A stretch of DNA of 64,000 nucleotides. Source: an alpha proteobacterium L41A. Lineage in GTDB: Bacteria; Pseudomonadota; Alphaproteobacteria; Caulobacterales; Caulobacteraceae. A program made the position numbers and the translations under genes. Positions 41,470 to 50,827 of the stretch are shown in pieces. The first letter of the stretch is position 1. Each line of letters starts with the position of its first letter. The notes beneath the pieces are model-generated. The model saw only the letters and a list, made by a program, of their open reading frames with translations. It was not told the origin of the DNA and did not search any database. The DNA is taken from contig AMYY01000007.1 of NCBI GenBank assembly GCA_000335735.1, positions 1 through 64,000 on the forward strand. Reading direction: 5' to 3'.

Positions 41470-42876
41470 ATGCGACCAACCGGTTCCGACATTCTCGTTG
41501 TCGACGACGAGGCAGACATCCGCGACCTGGTGTCCGGCCTGCTGGAGGACGAGGGCCATGCCGTGCGCGTCGCCGCCAACTCCGACGAGGCCTTGGCCGC
41601 GATCCGCGCCAGAAAGCCGTCGCTGGCGATCCTGGACATCTGGATGCAGGGCGGGGGGCTGGATGGGCTGGAGCTGCTGGAAGTAGTCAAGGAACTGGAC
41701 CCTGACCTCCCGGTGGTGATGATTTCCGGCCACGGCAATATCGAGACGGCGGTGACGGCGCTGAAGCGCGGCGCATATGACTTCATCGAAAAGCCGTTCA
41801 AGTCGGATCGGCTGGTCGTCGTGGTCGAACGCGCCATTGAGGCGGCGACGCTGAGGCGCGAGAATCGCCGCCTGCGCGCGGCCACCATGACGCCGTCGGG
41901 TCTAATCGGTCGATCGCAGGCCGCGCAGGCCTTGCGCAGCACCATCGCCAAGGTGGCCCAGGCCAATAGCCGGGTTCTGATCGCCGGACCGGCAGGCTCC
42001 GGCAAGGAGCTGGTGGCGCGCCAGATCCACGAAGCCAGCCCGCGCGCCCGTGCCGAGTTCGTCGCGATTTCGGCCGCCGGCATGACGCCGGAACGTCTGG
42101 ACGTCGAACTGTTCGGCGAGGAGGGGCAAGACGGCCGCCCGCGCAAGATCGGCGTGTTTGAACGCGCCCACAACGGTACGCTGTACCTGGACGAAATCAG
42201 CGACATGCCGCGCGAGAGCCAGAGCCGCATCCTGCGCGTTCTGGTGGACCAGCGGTTCCGACGTGTGGGCGGAGAGCAGGACGTTCAGGTCGATGTCCGC
42301 GTCGTGACCTCGACCTCGCGCGATCTGAAGGCCGAGATCGCAGAGGGACGTTTCCGCGAAGATCTGTTCCACCGTTTGAACGTGGTGCCGATCCGTGTCC
42401 CGCCGCTGTCGGAACGGCGCGAGGACATCGCCGAACTTGTGGAATATTTCGTCGATACGATCAGCGCCTCGCAAGGTCTGCCCAAACGCATCGTTGGGGA
42501 CGATGCGGTGGCGGTGCTGCAGGTTCACCCGTGGCCCGGTAATATCCGCCAGCTGCGCAACAATATCGAGCGTCTGCTTATCCTGGCGACCGGCGATCCG
42601 GCCGAGACGATCACCGCCGACATGCTGCCGCAAGAGGTGGCGACCTCGAACGGCGGGACGGCGAACCTGGGCGGGGAGCGTACCATCGCCCTGCCGCTTC
42701 GGGAGGCGCGCGAGGTCTTCGAGCGGGAGTATCTGGCGGCGCAGATCATGCGGTTCGGCGGCAATATCTCGCGCACCGCCGCCTTCATCGGCATGGAGCG
42801 ATCCGCCCTACATAGAAAGCTGAAGTCGCTGGGCGTCTCGCCTTCGCGCGGCGGCGATGAGGAAGAACCGGCCTGA
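41470..42876 (+). CDS. ntrX: Response regulator NtrX (AAA+, lacks GAFTGA)
   Basis: A 468-aa NtrC-family regulator. The receiver domain has phospho-acceptor D56 (LAILDIWM) and K108 (FIEKPF). The AAA+ domain has Walker A GPAGSGKE (173-180) and Walker B LYLDEI (238-243). A C-terminal Fis-type HTH (ISRTAAFIGMERSALHRKLK) follows. The sigma-54 contact loop GAFTGA is absent: ELFGEEGQDGRPRKIG occupies that place. Alphaproteobacterial NtrX proteins commonly lack it and may act with sigma-70. It overlaps the aminotransferase start by one base. Confidence 0.94.
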   Translation: MRPTGSDILVVDDEADIRDLVSGLLEDEGHAVRVAANSDEALAAIRARKPSLAILDIWMQGGGLDGLELLEVVKELDPDLPVVMISGHGNIETAVTALKRGAYDFIEKPFKSDRLVVVVERAIEAATLRRENRRLRAATMTPSGLIGRSQAAQALRSTIAKVAQANSRVLIAGPAGSGKELVARQIHEASPRARAEFVAISAAGMTPERLDVELFGEEGQDGRPRKIGVFERAHNGTLYLDEISDMPRESQSRILRVLVDQRFRRVGGEQDVQVDVRVVTSTSRDLKAEIAEGRFREDLFHRLNVVPIRVPPLSERREDIAELVEYFVDTISASQGLPKRIVGDDAVAVLQVHPWPGNIRQLRNNIERLLILATGDPAETITADMLPQEVATSNGGTANLGGERTIALPLREAREVFEREYLAAQIMRFGGNISRTAAFIGMERSALHRKLKSLGVSPSRGGDEEEPA

Positions 42877-43736
42877 TGTCACGCGTCGCCTATGTGAACG
42901 GCGCATACAGCGCGCATGGCGAGGCCGTGGTCCATATCGAGGATCGCGGTTTCCAGTTCGCAGATGGCGTCTATGAGGTCTGGTCCGTCTTCGACGGGCG
43001 GCTGGCCGATTTCGAAGGTCATATGAGCCGCCTGCACCGCAGTCTGAGCGAACTGAAGATCGATATCCCAATGAGCGCCGGCGCCTTGGGCGTCGTTCTG
43101 CGAGAGACCGTTCGGCGCAATCGCGTGCGCAATGGTATGGTCTATCTGCAGGTCACGCGCGGCACGGCGCCGCGCGATCATGGCTTTCCGGTCGATATCG
43201 CGCCCAGCGTCGTCGTGACCGCCAAGTCGATCGATCCGGCGCGAAATCAGCGTCTTGCGCAAAACGGCGCGGCCGGCGTCACCCAACCGGATATTCGCTG
43301 GGGCCGTTGCGACATCAAGACGGTCGGCCTGCTGCCGAACGTGCTGGCCAAACAGGCGGCGCGCGAGCGCGGAGCCTACGAGTGCCTGATGTACGATGAC
43401 ATGGGTCTGATCACCGAAGGCGCATCGACCAATGCGTGGATCGTGGATGAGCACGGCAGGCTGAGAACGCGGGACATCCAGGCCAATATCCTGGGCGGCG
43501 TCACCCGAGCAGCCGTCCTCGAGCTCGCCGCCGCCGAGGGTGTCGAACTGGAAGAACGCGCCTTCTCGGTCGATGAAGCGAAACGGGCGCGGGAGGTGTT
43601 CGTGACCGCCGCCAGCGCCTTCGTCATGCCGCTGATTTCGCTGGACGGCGTGAAGATCGGCGATGGCCAGCCCGGCCCGGTCGCGACCCGCCTGCGAGAA
43701 CTCTATCTTGAACAGGCGCGTCGAGGGGCCATTTAG
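42876..43736 (+). CDS. dat: D-amino-acid aminotransferase, PLP class IV
   Basis: A 286-aa fold-type IV aminotransferase, probably making D-glutamate or D-alanine for peptidoglycan, though branched-chain substrates cannot be excluded. It shows [18 protein letters not shown], then [33 protein letters not shown] with the PLP Lys, and [14 protein letters not shown]. It sits between ntrX and hfq, a common alphaproteobacterial location, with a 101-base leader before hfq. Confidence 0.88.
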   Translation: MSRVAYVNGAYSAHGEAVVHIEDRGFQFADGVYEVWSVFDGRLADFEGHMSRLHRSLSELKIDIPMSAGALGVVLRETVRRNRVRNGMVYLQVTRGTAPRDHGFPVDIAPSVVVTAKSIDPARNQRLAQNGAAGVTQPDIRWGRCDIKTVGLLPNVLAKQAARERGAYECLMYDDMGLITEGASTNAWIVDEHGRLRTRDIQANILGGVTRAAVLELAAAEGVELEERAFSVDEAKRAREVFVTAASAFVMPLISLDGVKIGDGQPGPVATRLRELYLEQARRGAI

Positions 43737-43837
43737 GGCGTTGCCCGAGCGGCCGGGCGGCGGTTAAGGTCGCGGTCGGCTGCATCGGCCCCGCCGCTCC
43801 CACGGCGATAAACAACGAAGAACAGGAAAAACCTGCC

Positions 43838-44083
43838 ATGTCGCAAGACAAACGCCAGAACCTTCAGGACACCTTCCTCAACTCGGTCCGCAAGACCAAG
43901 ACGCCGCTGACCATCTTCCTGGTCAATGGGGTCAAGTTGCAGGGCATCGTGACATGGTTCGACAACTTCTGTGTCCTGCTGCGCCGCGATGGCCAGTCCC
44001 AGCTGGTGTACAAACACGCCATCTCAACCATTATGCCGTCCGCGCCCGTGCAGCTGTACGAGCCCGACGCCGAAGAAGACTGA
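43838..44083 (+). CDS. hfq: RNA chaperone Hfq
   Basis: Hexameric Sm-like protein that pairs small RNAs with mRNAs. The 81-aa chain has N-terminal [18 protein letters not shown], Sm1 [20 protein letters not shown] and Sm2 QLVYKHAIS, with a short acidic tail. The hflX TTG start follows the stop with no gap. The SD lies in a short CAGG-AAAAA-CCTG inverted repeat (43823-43835) just before the ATG. Confidence 0.97.
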   Translation: MSQDKRQNLQDTFLNSVRKTKTPLTIFLVNGVKLQGIVTWFDNFCVLLRRDGQSQLVYKHAISTIMPSAPVQLYEPDAEED

Positions 44084-45397
44084 TTGACCCAAAAACTGAT
44101 CGACCACACCGTCCCGCTAATCCGGGCGGTCGTCATTCACCCCGACCGACGCTCGGACAGTCCCCGGCTGGCGAGCGAACGGCTTGAGGAGGCCGCAGGC
44201 CTTGCCCGTGCGCTCGACCTCGACGTGCGTGCCGAAGAGATCGTACGGCTGCGCAGCACCACGCCTGCGACACTGTTCGGCACGGGCAAGGTCGAGGAAC
44301 TGGCCGCGCTCGTGCGCGCCGCAGACGCCGAGGCTGTCATCATCGACGACGCCCTGACGCCGGTGCAGCAGCGCAATCTGGAAAAGGCGTGGGAGGTGAA
44401 GGTCATCGACCGCACCGGCCTGATCCTGGAAATCTTCGGACGCCGCGCGCGGACCAAGGAGGGTCGGCTTCAGGTCGAGCTGGCGCGGCTGGATTATGAG
44501 CGGTCGCGGCTGGTGCGGACCTGGACTCACCTTGAGCGGCAACGCGGCGGCACTGGTTCGACCGGCGGGCCCGGCGAAACCCAGATCGAGCTGGACCGGC
44601 GTCTGATCGCCGACCGGATCGTCAGGCTGAAGTCCGAGTTGGAAGAGGTGCGACGCACGCGCGGCCTGCACCGCAAGCAGCGTCAGAAGGCGCCGTTCCC
44701 GACGATCGCCCTGGTCGGCTACACCAACGCCGGCAAGTCGACGCTGTTCAACCGGCTGACAGGGTCGGAGGTCTTCGCCAAGGACCTGCTTTTCGCCACC
44801 CTGGACACGACCCAGCGCACCATCCGGCTGCCGCAAGGGCGGCCGGCCATCGTGGCGGATACGGTCGGCTTCATCTCCGACCTGCCCCACGAACTGGTCG
44901 AGAGCTTCCGCGCGACCCTGGAGGAGGTCGGCGAGGCCGATCTGATCCTGCACGTCCGCGACATCGCCTCGCCTGACAGCGCCGCTCAGGCCAAGGACGT
45001 CGAGGCCGTGCTGAAACAGATCGAGACCCCGGTGGGCAAGACGCGCCGGGTGCTGGAGGTCTGGAACAAGATCGATCTGCTGGACGACGAGGCGCGTGAG
45101 ACTGTGCTGGGTCAAGCCGAACGGTTGGCGAAGGACGGTGAGGCGGTCGCCGTCTCAGCCTGGACGGGCGAAGGGATCGAGCCTCTGCGCCAGATCATCG
45201 CCGGCCTGATCGACGACGATCCCGAGACGCAGCTGACGCTCGAACCGCATCAGGGCGAGGCCTTGGCGTGGCTGTATGAACATGGGCGGGTCACGGCGCG
45301 CGATGCGGACGAGCTTGGCCGTACTCACGTCACGGTGCGGCTGCATCCTGCGGCGCTCGGGCGATTCGAGCGCCTGTATCCCGACCTGACCGACTGA
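44084..45397 (+). CDS. hflX: Ribosome-associated GTPase HflX
   Basis: GTPase that splits stalled ribosomes under stress. The N-terminal HflX domain is followed by the RGGTGSTGGPGETQIELDRR glycine-rich linker. The G domain then has G1 GYTNAGKST, G2 TLDTTQRTI, G3 DTVGFISDLP and G4 NKID. The start codon is TTG, immediately after hfq, so translation is probably coupled. The 437-aa length is usual. Confidence 0.95.
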   Translation: MTQKLIDHTVPLIRAVVIHPDRRSDSPRLASERLEEAAGLARALDLDVRAEEIVRLRSTTPATLFGTGKVEELAALVRAADAEAVIIDDALTPVQQRNLEKAWEVKVIDRTGLILEIFGRRARTKEGRLQVELARLDYERSRLVRTWTHLERQRGGTGSTGGPGETQIELDRRLIADRIVRLKSELEEVRRTRGLHRKQRQKAPFPTIALVGYTNAGKSTLFNRLTGSEVFAKDLLFATLDTTQRTIRLPQGRPAIVADTVGFISDLPHELVESFRATLEEVGEADLILHVRDIASPDSAAQAKDVEAVLKQIETPVGKTRRVLEVWNKIDLLDDEARETVLGQAERLAKDGEAVAVSAWTGEGIEPLRQIIAGLIDDDPETQLTLEPHQGEALAWLYEHGRVTARDADELGRTHVTVRLHPAALGRFERLYPDLTD

Positions 45398-45403
45398 GTT
45401 TTC

Positions 45404-47041
45404 ATGCATCTGATCGAAACCGTCCTGCTTCTGCTGTTGGCCGTGGTGGTGTCGGGTTCGATCGCGCGGATCACGCGCATCGCCCTGCCCTTGGTTCAGA
45501 TCGGGCTGGGCGCCGCGATCGTGCTGATCACGGGCAAGACGGTCGATCTTGAGCCGGACATCTTCTTTCTGCTGTTCCTGCCGCCGCTGCTGTTTCTGGA
45601 CGGCTGGCGAATTCCCAAGGAAGACCTGTTTCGCGACCGGGCGGTGGTCCTTGAGTTGGCGCTGGGATTGGTGCTGTTCACCGTCGTCGGTCTGGGCTTC
45701 CTGATCTGGTGGATGATCCCGGAGATGCCGCTGCCGGTGGCTTTCGCTTTGGCCGCCATCCTGTCGCCGACCGATCCCATCGCAGTTCAGGCCATCGCGG
45801 CGCGGGCGCCCATACCCAAGCGCCTGATGCACATTCTGGAAGGCGAGTCGCTGTTGAACGATGCGACAGGTCTGACCTGCATGCGTATTGCGGTCGCAGC
45901 CGCGACGACGGGAGCGTTTTCGATCGGCCATGCGGTCGGGACGTTCGCCTGGCTGGCTCTGGTCGGGGTCGCCGTCGGCGTTCTGGTCACCATGGCCATC
46001 AGCTATGCCAAAAGCTTCGTCAGCCGACGCTGGGGCGAGGACGTGGGCGCGCAGATTCTCGTCAGCCTGCTGATTCCGTTTGCGGCCTATCTGGTGGCGG
46101 AAGAACTGCATGCCTCGGGCATTCTGGCGGCGGTCGCGGCCGGGGTGACGATGAGTTTCACCGAACGCGGCGGCATCGCCGGTCAATCGATGGCGATGAC
46201 GCGGATCCGGCGCAGCGTCGTGTGGGATACGGTTCAGTTCGTCGCCAACGGCATCATCTTCGTGATCCTGGGCGAACAGATGCCCTCGATCATGTCGAGA
46301 GCGGCCGAGGTGGTGGCGGGCACCAGCCGACCCGAGGTCTGGTGGCTGGCGGTCTATGTGTTCGGCATCGTCGCCACCCTGGCGGCGCTGCGGTTCGTCT
46401 GGGTTTGGACCTCGCTGAAGCTGACCCTGTTTCGCCGCCGCCATCGTGGACCGCCGGCCAAGGTCGGTTTGCGGCTGACCATGGTGATGTCTCTGGCGGG
46501 CGTGCGGGGCGCGATCACTCTGGCGGGTATTCTGACCCTGCCGTTCGCCTTGGGCGACGGATCGCCGATGCCGTCGCGGAACCTGGCGATCTTCCTGGCG
46601 GCGGGCGTGATCGTGGTGTCGCTGGTGCTGGCCACGTTCGCCTTGCCCCGCTTGCTGAAGAACGTCGAACTGCCGCCGGAACCGTCGCACGAGCAGGAAG
46701 AGGATCGCGGCCGGGTCGCCGCGGCCTCGGCCGCCCTCCGCGCCATTGAGGACGCCTCGTACGCTATGGCGGAGGGCAAACCCGACCCCGACCTCTATTC
46801 CGACATCGCCGGTCGGATCATGGAGACCTATCGCCAGCGGATCGAGACCCACACCCGAACGGATGAGGAAGACGCCGCCCTGACGCGAAAGATGGACGAT
46901 ATCGAGCGTCGTCTTTGGCTTGCCGGACTGGCCGCCGAGCGCGAGGAACTGCGGCGGCTGCTGAGGGCGCGTCAGCTGGATGAGGTGACGGCCAAGAAGC
47001 TGTTCCGTGACGTCGATCTACAGGAACTGCGCTACCTCTGA
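45404..47041 (+). CDS. CPA1-family Na+/H+ antiporter
   Basis: A 545-aa inner-membrane antiporter. Twelve or so helices carry [19 protein letters not shown] and EGESLLNDATGLTCMRIA, the conserved Asp-bearing CPA1 motifs, and MSLAGVRGAITLAGILTLPF. A hydrophilic C-terminal tail of about 130 residues includes charged helices. Ion specificity (Na+, K+ or Li+) cannot be read from sequence. It lies 6 bases after hflX, so may be the last gene of that unit. Confidence 0.88.
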   Translation: MHLIETVLLLLLAVVVSGSIARITRIALPLVQIGLGAAIVLITGKTVDLEPDIFFLLFLPPLLFLDGWRIPKEDLFRDRAVVLELALGLVLFTVVGLGFLIWWMIPEMPLPVAFALAAILSPTDPIAVQAIAARAPIPKRLMHILEGESLLNDATGLTCMRIAVAAATTGAFSIGHAVGTFAWLALVGVAVGVLVTMAISYAKSFVSRRWGEDVGAQILVSLLIPFAAYLVAEELHASGILAAVAAGVTMSFTERGGIAGQSMAMTRIRRSVVWDTVQFVANGIIFVILGEQMPSIMSRAAEVVAGTSRPEVWWLAVYVFGIVATLAALRFVWVWTSLKLTLFRRRHRGPPAKVGLRLTMVMSLAGVRGAITLAGILTLPFALGDGSPMPSRNLAIFLAAGVIVVSLVLATFALPRLLKNVELPPEPSHEQEEDRGRVAAASAALRAIEDASYAMAEGKPDPDLYSDIAGRIMETYRQRIETHTRTDEEDAALTRKMDDIERRLWLAGLAAEREELRRLLRARQLDEVTAKKLFRDVDLQELRYL

Positions 47042-47044
47042 CGC

Positions 47045-47701
47045 TCAGCGATCCATGAAGGCGGCGACGGCGGCATAGCTGTCGGCGATGTGGTGGGCGC
47101 CGCGGGCGGCCAGGCGTTCAGCGTGGCCGTCGCGGACATGCCCGCCCGCCGTCAGCCCCACGACCGTCATACCGGCCGCGACGCCGGCCGTGACGCCCGC
47201 TTCGCTGTCTTCGATCACCAGGACGCGCGTCGGATCGACGCCCATCGCGTCGGCGGCGTGAAGGAAGATGTCGGGGTGGGGCTTGCCGCGCTCGACCACC
47301 AGGCCGGTGAAGACCGCGCCGTCGAAATGGTCCGTCAAGCCGAACAGGTTGAGGCCGACGCCGATCCAGTCGGGTCCGCTGGATGAGGCGATGCAGCGGG
47401 GCTCGGTCCGGGCGGCGACGAAGTCCAGCAGACCGGGCACGGGTTCAAGCTGCTGCGGCGCGCGCTGGCGACAGGTCGCAAACCATGTGGTGTGGAAATC
47501 GTCGGGGCAGGCACGACCCAGAGCCGCCTCGACGACCGGCCGATTGTCGCGCCAGCGCTTGCCCGTATAGGCGGCCAGCACGTCGTCGAGCGAGGTCGAC
47601 AGTCCGATGGCGGTCAGTTGCTCGGCCATGACGGTGCTGTTCAGCACCTCGCTGTCGGCGACCACGCCGTCGTAGTCGAAGATGATAAGGTCGTAGGTCA
47701 C
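47045..47701 (-). CDS. HAD-superfamily phosphatase (beta-phosphoglucomutase-like)
   Basis: A 218-aa HAD hydrolase. Motif I is IFDYDGVVADSE (nucleophile D9 and acid/base D11), motif II is CIASSSGP, motif III Lys is in VERGKPHPDIF, and motif IV is VIEDSEAGVTAG. The helical cap lies between motifs I and II (about 18-85). Substrate is probably a small phosphosugar but is unknown. It is 10 bases downstream of mazG on the same strand. Confidence 0.85.
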   Translation of the reverse strand: MTYDLIIFDYDGVVADSEVLNSTVMAEQLTAIGLSTSLDDVLAAYTGKRWRDNRPVVEAALGRACPDDFHTTWFATCRQRAPQQLEPVPGLLDFVAARTEPRCIASSSGPDWIGVGLNLFGLTDHFDGAVFTGLVVERGKPHPDIFLHAADAMGVDPTRVLVIEDSEAGVTAGVAAGMTVVGLTAGGHVRDGHAERLAARGAHHIADSYAAVAAFMDR

Positions 47702-47711
47702 GCGGGGTCGC

Positions 47712-48506
47712 TCAGGCTTCAGGCGCGGCCTTTTCGGCGACCTTTGCGGCGTCCCAGAGGCGGTCCATCTCGGCCAGGTCCGATTGGTCGGGCGTGCGGC
47801 CGTCCTTCGCCAGCGCCGCCTCGATGAAGCCGAAGCGACGCACGAACTTGGCGTTGGCGGCGCGCAGGGCGTCTTCGGGCTCGACGTCCAGCTTGCGCGC
47901 CAGGTTGGCGACGACGAACAGAAGGTCGCCCAGCTCTTCGCGCGCCTTGGCCTTGTCGCCGGCGGCGATCTCGACGCGCAGCTCCTCGACCTCTTCGGCC
48001 AACTTGTCGAACACCTCGTCGGTGGAGGGCCAGTCGAAGCCCACGCGGCCGGCGCGCTTGGTCAGCTTGGCGGCTCGGGTCAGGGCGGGCAGGCCGACCG
48101 GCACATCGTCCAGGACGCCGGGTTTCTTGCGGTCCTTGCGTTCAGCGGCCTTGATGGCCTCCCAGGCCACGGTCTGTTCCTTTGAAGATCGCTGAGCTTC
48201 GTCGCCGAAGACATGGGGGTGGCGGCGCTCCAGCTTATCGGCGATGGCCGTGACCACGTCGTCGAAGGCGAACAGCCCTTGTTCCTCGGCCATGCGGGCG
48301 TGGAAGACGACCTGGAACAGCAGGTCGCCCAGTTCGCCCTTAAGCTCGATTAGATCGTTGCGCTCGATGGCGTCGGCGACCTCATAGGCCTCCTCGATCG
48401 TGTAGGGGGCGATGGTGGCGAAGGTTTGCTCCACGTCCCAGGGGCAGCCGCCGTCGGGGTCGCGCAACCGCTCCATGACGCCGAGCAAGCGATCGATCGG
48501 TCTCAA
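47712..48506 (-). CDS. mazG: Nucleoside triphosphate pyrophosphohydrolase MazG
   Basis: House-cleaning enzyme that hydrolyses NTPs and dNTPs to monophosphates and pyrophosphate. The 264-aa protein has two MazG-type halves: the first with CPWDVEQTFATIAPYTIEEAYE and ELGDLLFQVVFHA, the second with EEVEELRVEIAAGDKAKA and ELGDLLFVVANLA. The EExxE and ExxD metal motifs are present in both. Its start overlaps the MFS transporter stop by ATGA. Confidence 0.93.
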   Translation of the reverse strand: MRPIDRLLGVMERLRDPDGGCPWDVEQTFATIAPYTIEEAYEVADAIERNDLIELKGELGDLLFQVVFHARMAEEQGLFAFDDVVTAIADKLERRHPHVFGDEAQRSSKEQTVAWEAIKAAERKDRKKPGVLDDVPVGLPALTRAAKLTKRAGRVGFDWPSTDEVFDKLAEEVEELRVEIAAGDKAKAREELGDLLFVVANLARKLDVEPEDALRAANAKFVRRFGFIEAALAKDGRTPDQSDLAEMDRLWDAAKVAEKAAPEA

Positions 48507-49864
48507 CGGCGGGCTCCGTCGCGCGCTTCCAGGGCGAGGCGGATTTCATCGTGCCGCTTCGGCGTCAGGGGATAGCCCTTCAGCACCCAGGCGGCGGAGG
48601 CCAGCAGCAGACCGGGGACCAGGATGAACAGGATCTGGAGCGTCAGCAGGGAAAAGTCACTGTTGCCCGTCGGCCCCGGCACGGCCTTGAAGCCCACGCC
48701 TTGCAGGATCAGGTAGGGAATCAGCGCGACCACGTGGCCGATCTTGGTCGTCGCGGACAGGATGGAGAACATCAGTCCGGTGCGATCCACGCCGGTCTCC
48801 AGTCGCACCTCGTCACCCGCGTCCGCCATCATGGCGCGCAACAGGAACAGGCCAGCGGCATAGGGCAGGCCGGCGATGAACATGGCGCCCGCCGTCAGCA
48901 TGAAGTTGCCGCCGGGAATCAGGGTGGCGGCGATGTAGAGGGCCGCGAAGATCAGGCTGGCGACGGCCAGGGCCTTGTCCTTGCCGATGCGCGTGGCCAG
49001 CCAGGCCCAGATCGGCGCGCCGCACAGACCGGCGATGAAATAGAACAGCATGAACAGGCCGGCCTGGCTGTGGTCGTAGCCCTTGATCTGTCCGAAGAAG
49101 AAGAACAGCAGCGAACCCGTGATGCCCGGCGCGACGCCCAGCAGCAGGTCGGCGATCAGCAGTTTGCGCACCGTCGGCATCTTCAGCAGGGCCAGATAGG
49201 CACCGGCGCCCCCGTGCGGCTGGTCGCCTGCGTTGACGGGTTCGGGTACGGCGACCATGGCCAGACCGATGGTGACGGGCAGGGCGATCAGGATGGCCCA
49301 GCCCATGATGCGCACACCGTCGGCATAGTTGCCGATGCCCGTCTGAACCACCACGGTCGGCAGCACCAGAATCAGGATCACGCCGATGATGTTGAATACC
49401 TGCCACCAGCCATAGACGCGGCTGCGCTGATCATACTGCGGCGCAAGGACGGCGGCCCAGCCGAGTTGGCCCAGGGTGCCGATCGAGAAGCCGAGGTATA
49501 GGACCAGCAGCCAGCCGAACAGATAGGCCGGTCCGGCGCCGGGCTGGACCACGACGAACATCATGAAGGCCGACAGCATCAGAATCGGCGTCGAGATCGC
49601 CATCCAGGGGCGATAGCGACCGAACCGCGTCTTGGTCTTGTCCATACCCCAGCCGATGAAGGGGTCGAAGACGATGTCGATCAGGCGCACGGCCATGAAG
49701 ACCGCCGCCACGACCCCCAGCTCCAGGCCTACATAGGTGGCGTAGAACTCCGGCAGGGTGACGGGCAGGGCGACGCCAAAGGCCGCCAGCGGCAGGCACG
49801 GGCCGGAAAAGGCCGCGAGCACGGCGTTGGAACGGCGGGGCGCGGTCGGCGCGGCGGTGGACAT
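48503..49864 (-). CDS. MFS transporter, GPH sugar:cation symporter type
   Basis: A 453-aa inner-membrane carrier with about 12 helices, from ATG 49864 (MSTAAPTAPRRS). RLIDIVFDPFIGWGMDKTKT and RFGRYRPWM are MelB-type cation-symport signatures in the first loops. The substrate may be a sugar or related glycoside but is not determined. The longer N-terminal extension to 49933 is probably untranslated. It is translationally coupled to mazG and divergent from the VanY-like gene. Confidence 0.85.
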   Translation of the reverse strand: MSTAAPTAPRRSNAVLAAFSGPCLPLAAFGVALPVTLPEFYATYVGLELGVVAAVFMAVRLIDIVFDPFIGWGMDKTKTRFGRYRPWMAISTPILMLSAFMMFVVVQPGAGPAYLFGWLLVLYLGFSIGTLGQLGWAAVLAPQYDQRSRVYGWWQVFNIIGVILILVLPTVVVQTGIGNYADGVRIMGWAILIALPVTIGLAMVAVPEPVNAGDQPHGGAGAYLALLKMPTVRKLLIADLLLGVAPGITGSLLFFFFGQIKGYDHSQAGLFMLFYFIAGLCGAPIWAWLATRIGKDKALAVASLIFAALYIAATLIPGGNFMLTAGAMFIAGLPYAAGLFLLRAMMADAGDEVRLETGVDRTGLMFSILSATTKIGHVVALIPYLILQGVGFKAVPGPTGNSDFSLLTLQILFILVPGLLLASAAWVLKGYPLTPKRHDEIRLALEARDGARR

Positions 49865-49969
49865 GCGTCGGTCCGAAAGGCGCGGCGCGAGTCGGCCGCG
49901 CGCCACCATGCCAGCGATCGGTGACGCATGCACTTGTGAGATCGACCGGCTTGGGGCTTCCTGTGGGAC

Positions 49970-50827
49970 ATGTGGCGAAGCCTTTTTGCGTTCCTGTCCG
50001 TTTGCTTCGTTCTGACGTTCGCCGGCGTCGCGCGGGCGGCAGGGTCATGCCACACCAATGCCGACGGTTGGCAGGCGCAGGGACTGGCGAACGCGGCGTC
50101 GGCTTACAGCATGGAATGGGCGCCGTTCGGCGCGGCGGAGTGGGGGTGGCAGGCCTATCTGCCGCTGATCCAGCGGGAACTGCATACGACGTGCGGACCC
50201 GGCACGCCGATCTTTGCATCGCAGTTGGCGGGGTTTCAGCAGACGCACGGCCTGGCGCCGACCGGCCTGTTCGATGCGGCGACCTTCCAGGTGTTTCGCG
50301 GCCTTTGGCAGGAGCGACGGCCGTTCGTCATGGCGCGCGTCAGCGGAGCCTGTCCCGAGCCGCCGCCGATCAATCAACTCGGCTATCTGGTCGCGTCCGA
50401 GGAACATGCTGACCGTCTGACACGGCTGCTGCGCCGGGACGTGCTGGACGCCTATCGCCGGCTGGTCGCGTCCGCGCGGGCGGAGGTTCCGGAGGTGGGG
50501 GCCGATCCCGAACTGCTGCAGATCTTCTCCGGCTTTCGAGATCCCGAGGCGGACGCGGCGCGCTGTGCGCAGCAGGGCAACTGCGACGGCCTGCGTCGTG
50601 CCGTTTGTTCGCCGCACCGGACGGGCACGGCGGTCGATCTGTATGTCGGCCAGGCGCCGGGTCTTGGTGTGGATTCTACTACGCCGGCCAGCCGCGAATA
50701 TATGGCGCGGTCGGCCAGCTATCGCTGGCTGGTGACGAACGCTGGGCGTTTCGGCTTTGTGCCCTATGTCTATGAGCCGTGGCACTGGGAGTATGTGAAG
50801 CCTTGGGATCCTTCGTTCGCGCCCTGA
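49970..50827 (+). CDS. Secreted M15 D-alanyl-D-alanine carboxypeptidase (VanY-like)
   Basis: A 285-aa secreted zinc peptidase with signal peptide MWRSLFAFLSVCFVLTFAGV and cleavage near ARA-AG. A peptidoglycan-binding-like segment (FQQTHGLAPTGLFDAATFQV, about 87-106) precedes the M15 domain. The zinc site is read as SPHRTGTAVDLYV (HxxGxAxD) and EPWHWEYV. It probably trims D-Ala from stem peptides; in a species with no glycopeptide cluster this is likely cell-wall maintenance. Its 3' end overlaps the HELTH gene. Confidence 0.85.
   Translation: MWRSLFAFLSVCFVLTFAGVARAAGSCHTNADGWQAQGLANAASAYSMEWAPFGAAEWGWQAYLPLIQRELHTTCGPGTPIFASQLAGFQQTHGLAPTGLFDAATFQVFRGLWQERRPFVMARVSGACPEPPPINQLGYLVASEEHADRLTRLLRRDVLDAYRRLVASARAEVPEVGADPELLQIFSGFRDPEADAARCAQQGNCDGLRRAVCSPHRTGTAVDLYVGQAPGLGVDSTTPASREYMARSASYRWLVTNAGRFGFVPYVYEPWHWEYVKPWDPSFAP

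Noticed and set aside
39502..41733. 743-aa open frame antisense to ntrY
   Set aside because: Shadow of ntrY; no recognisable domain and low-complexity composition.
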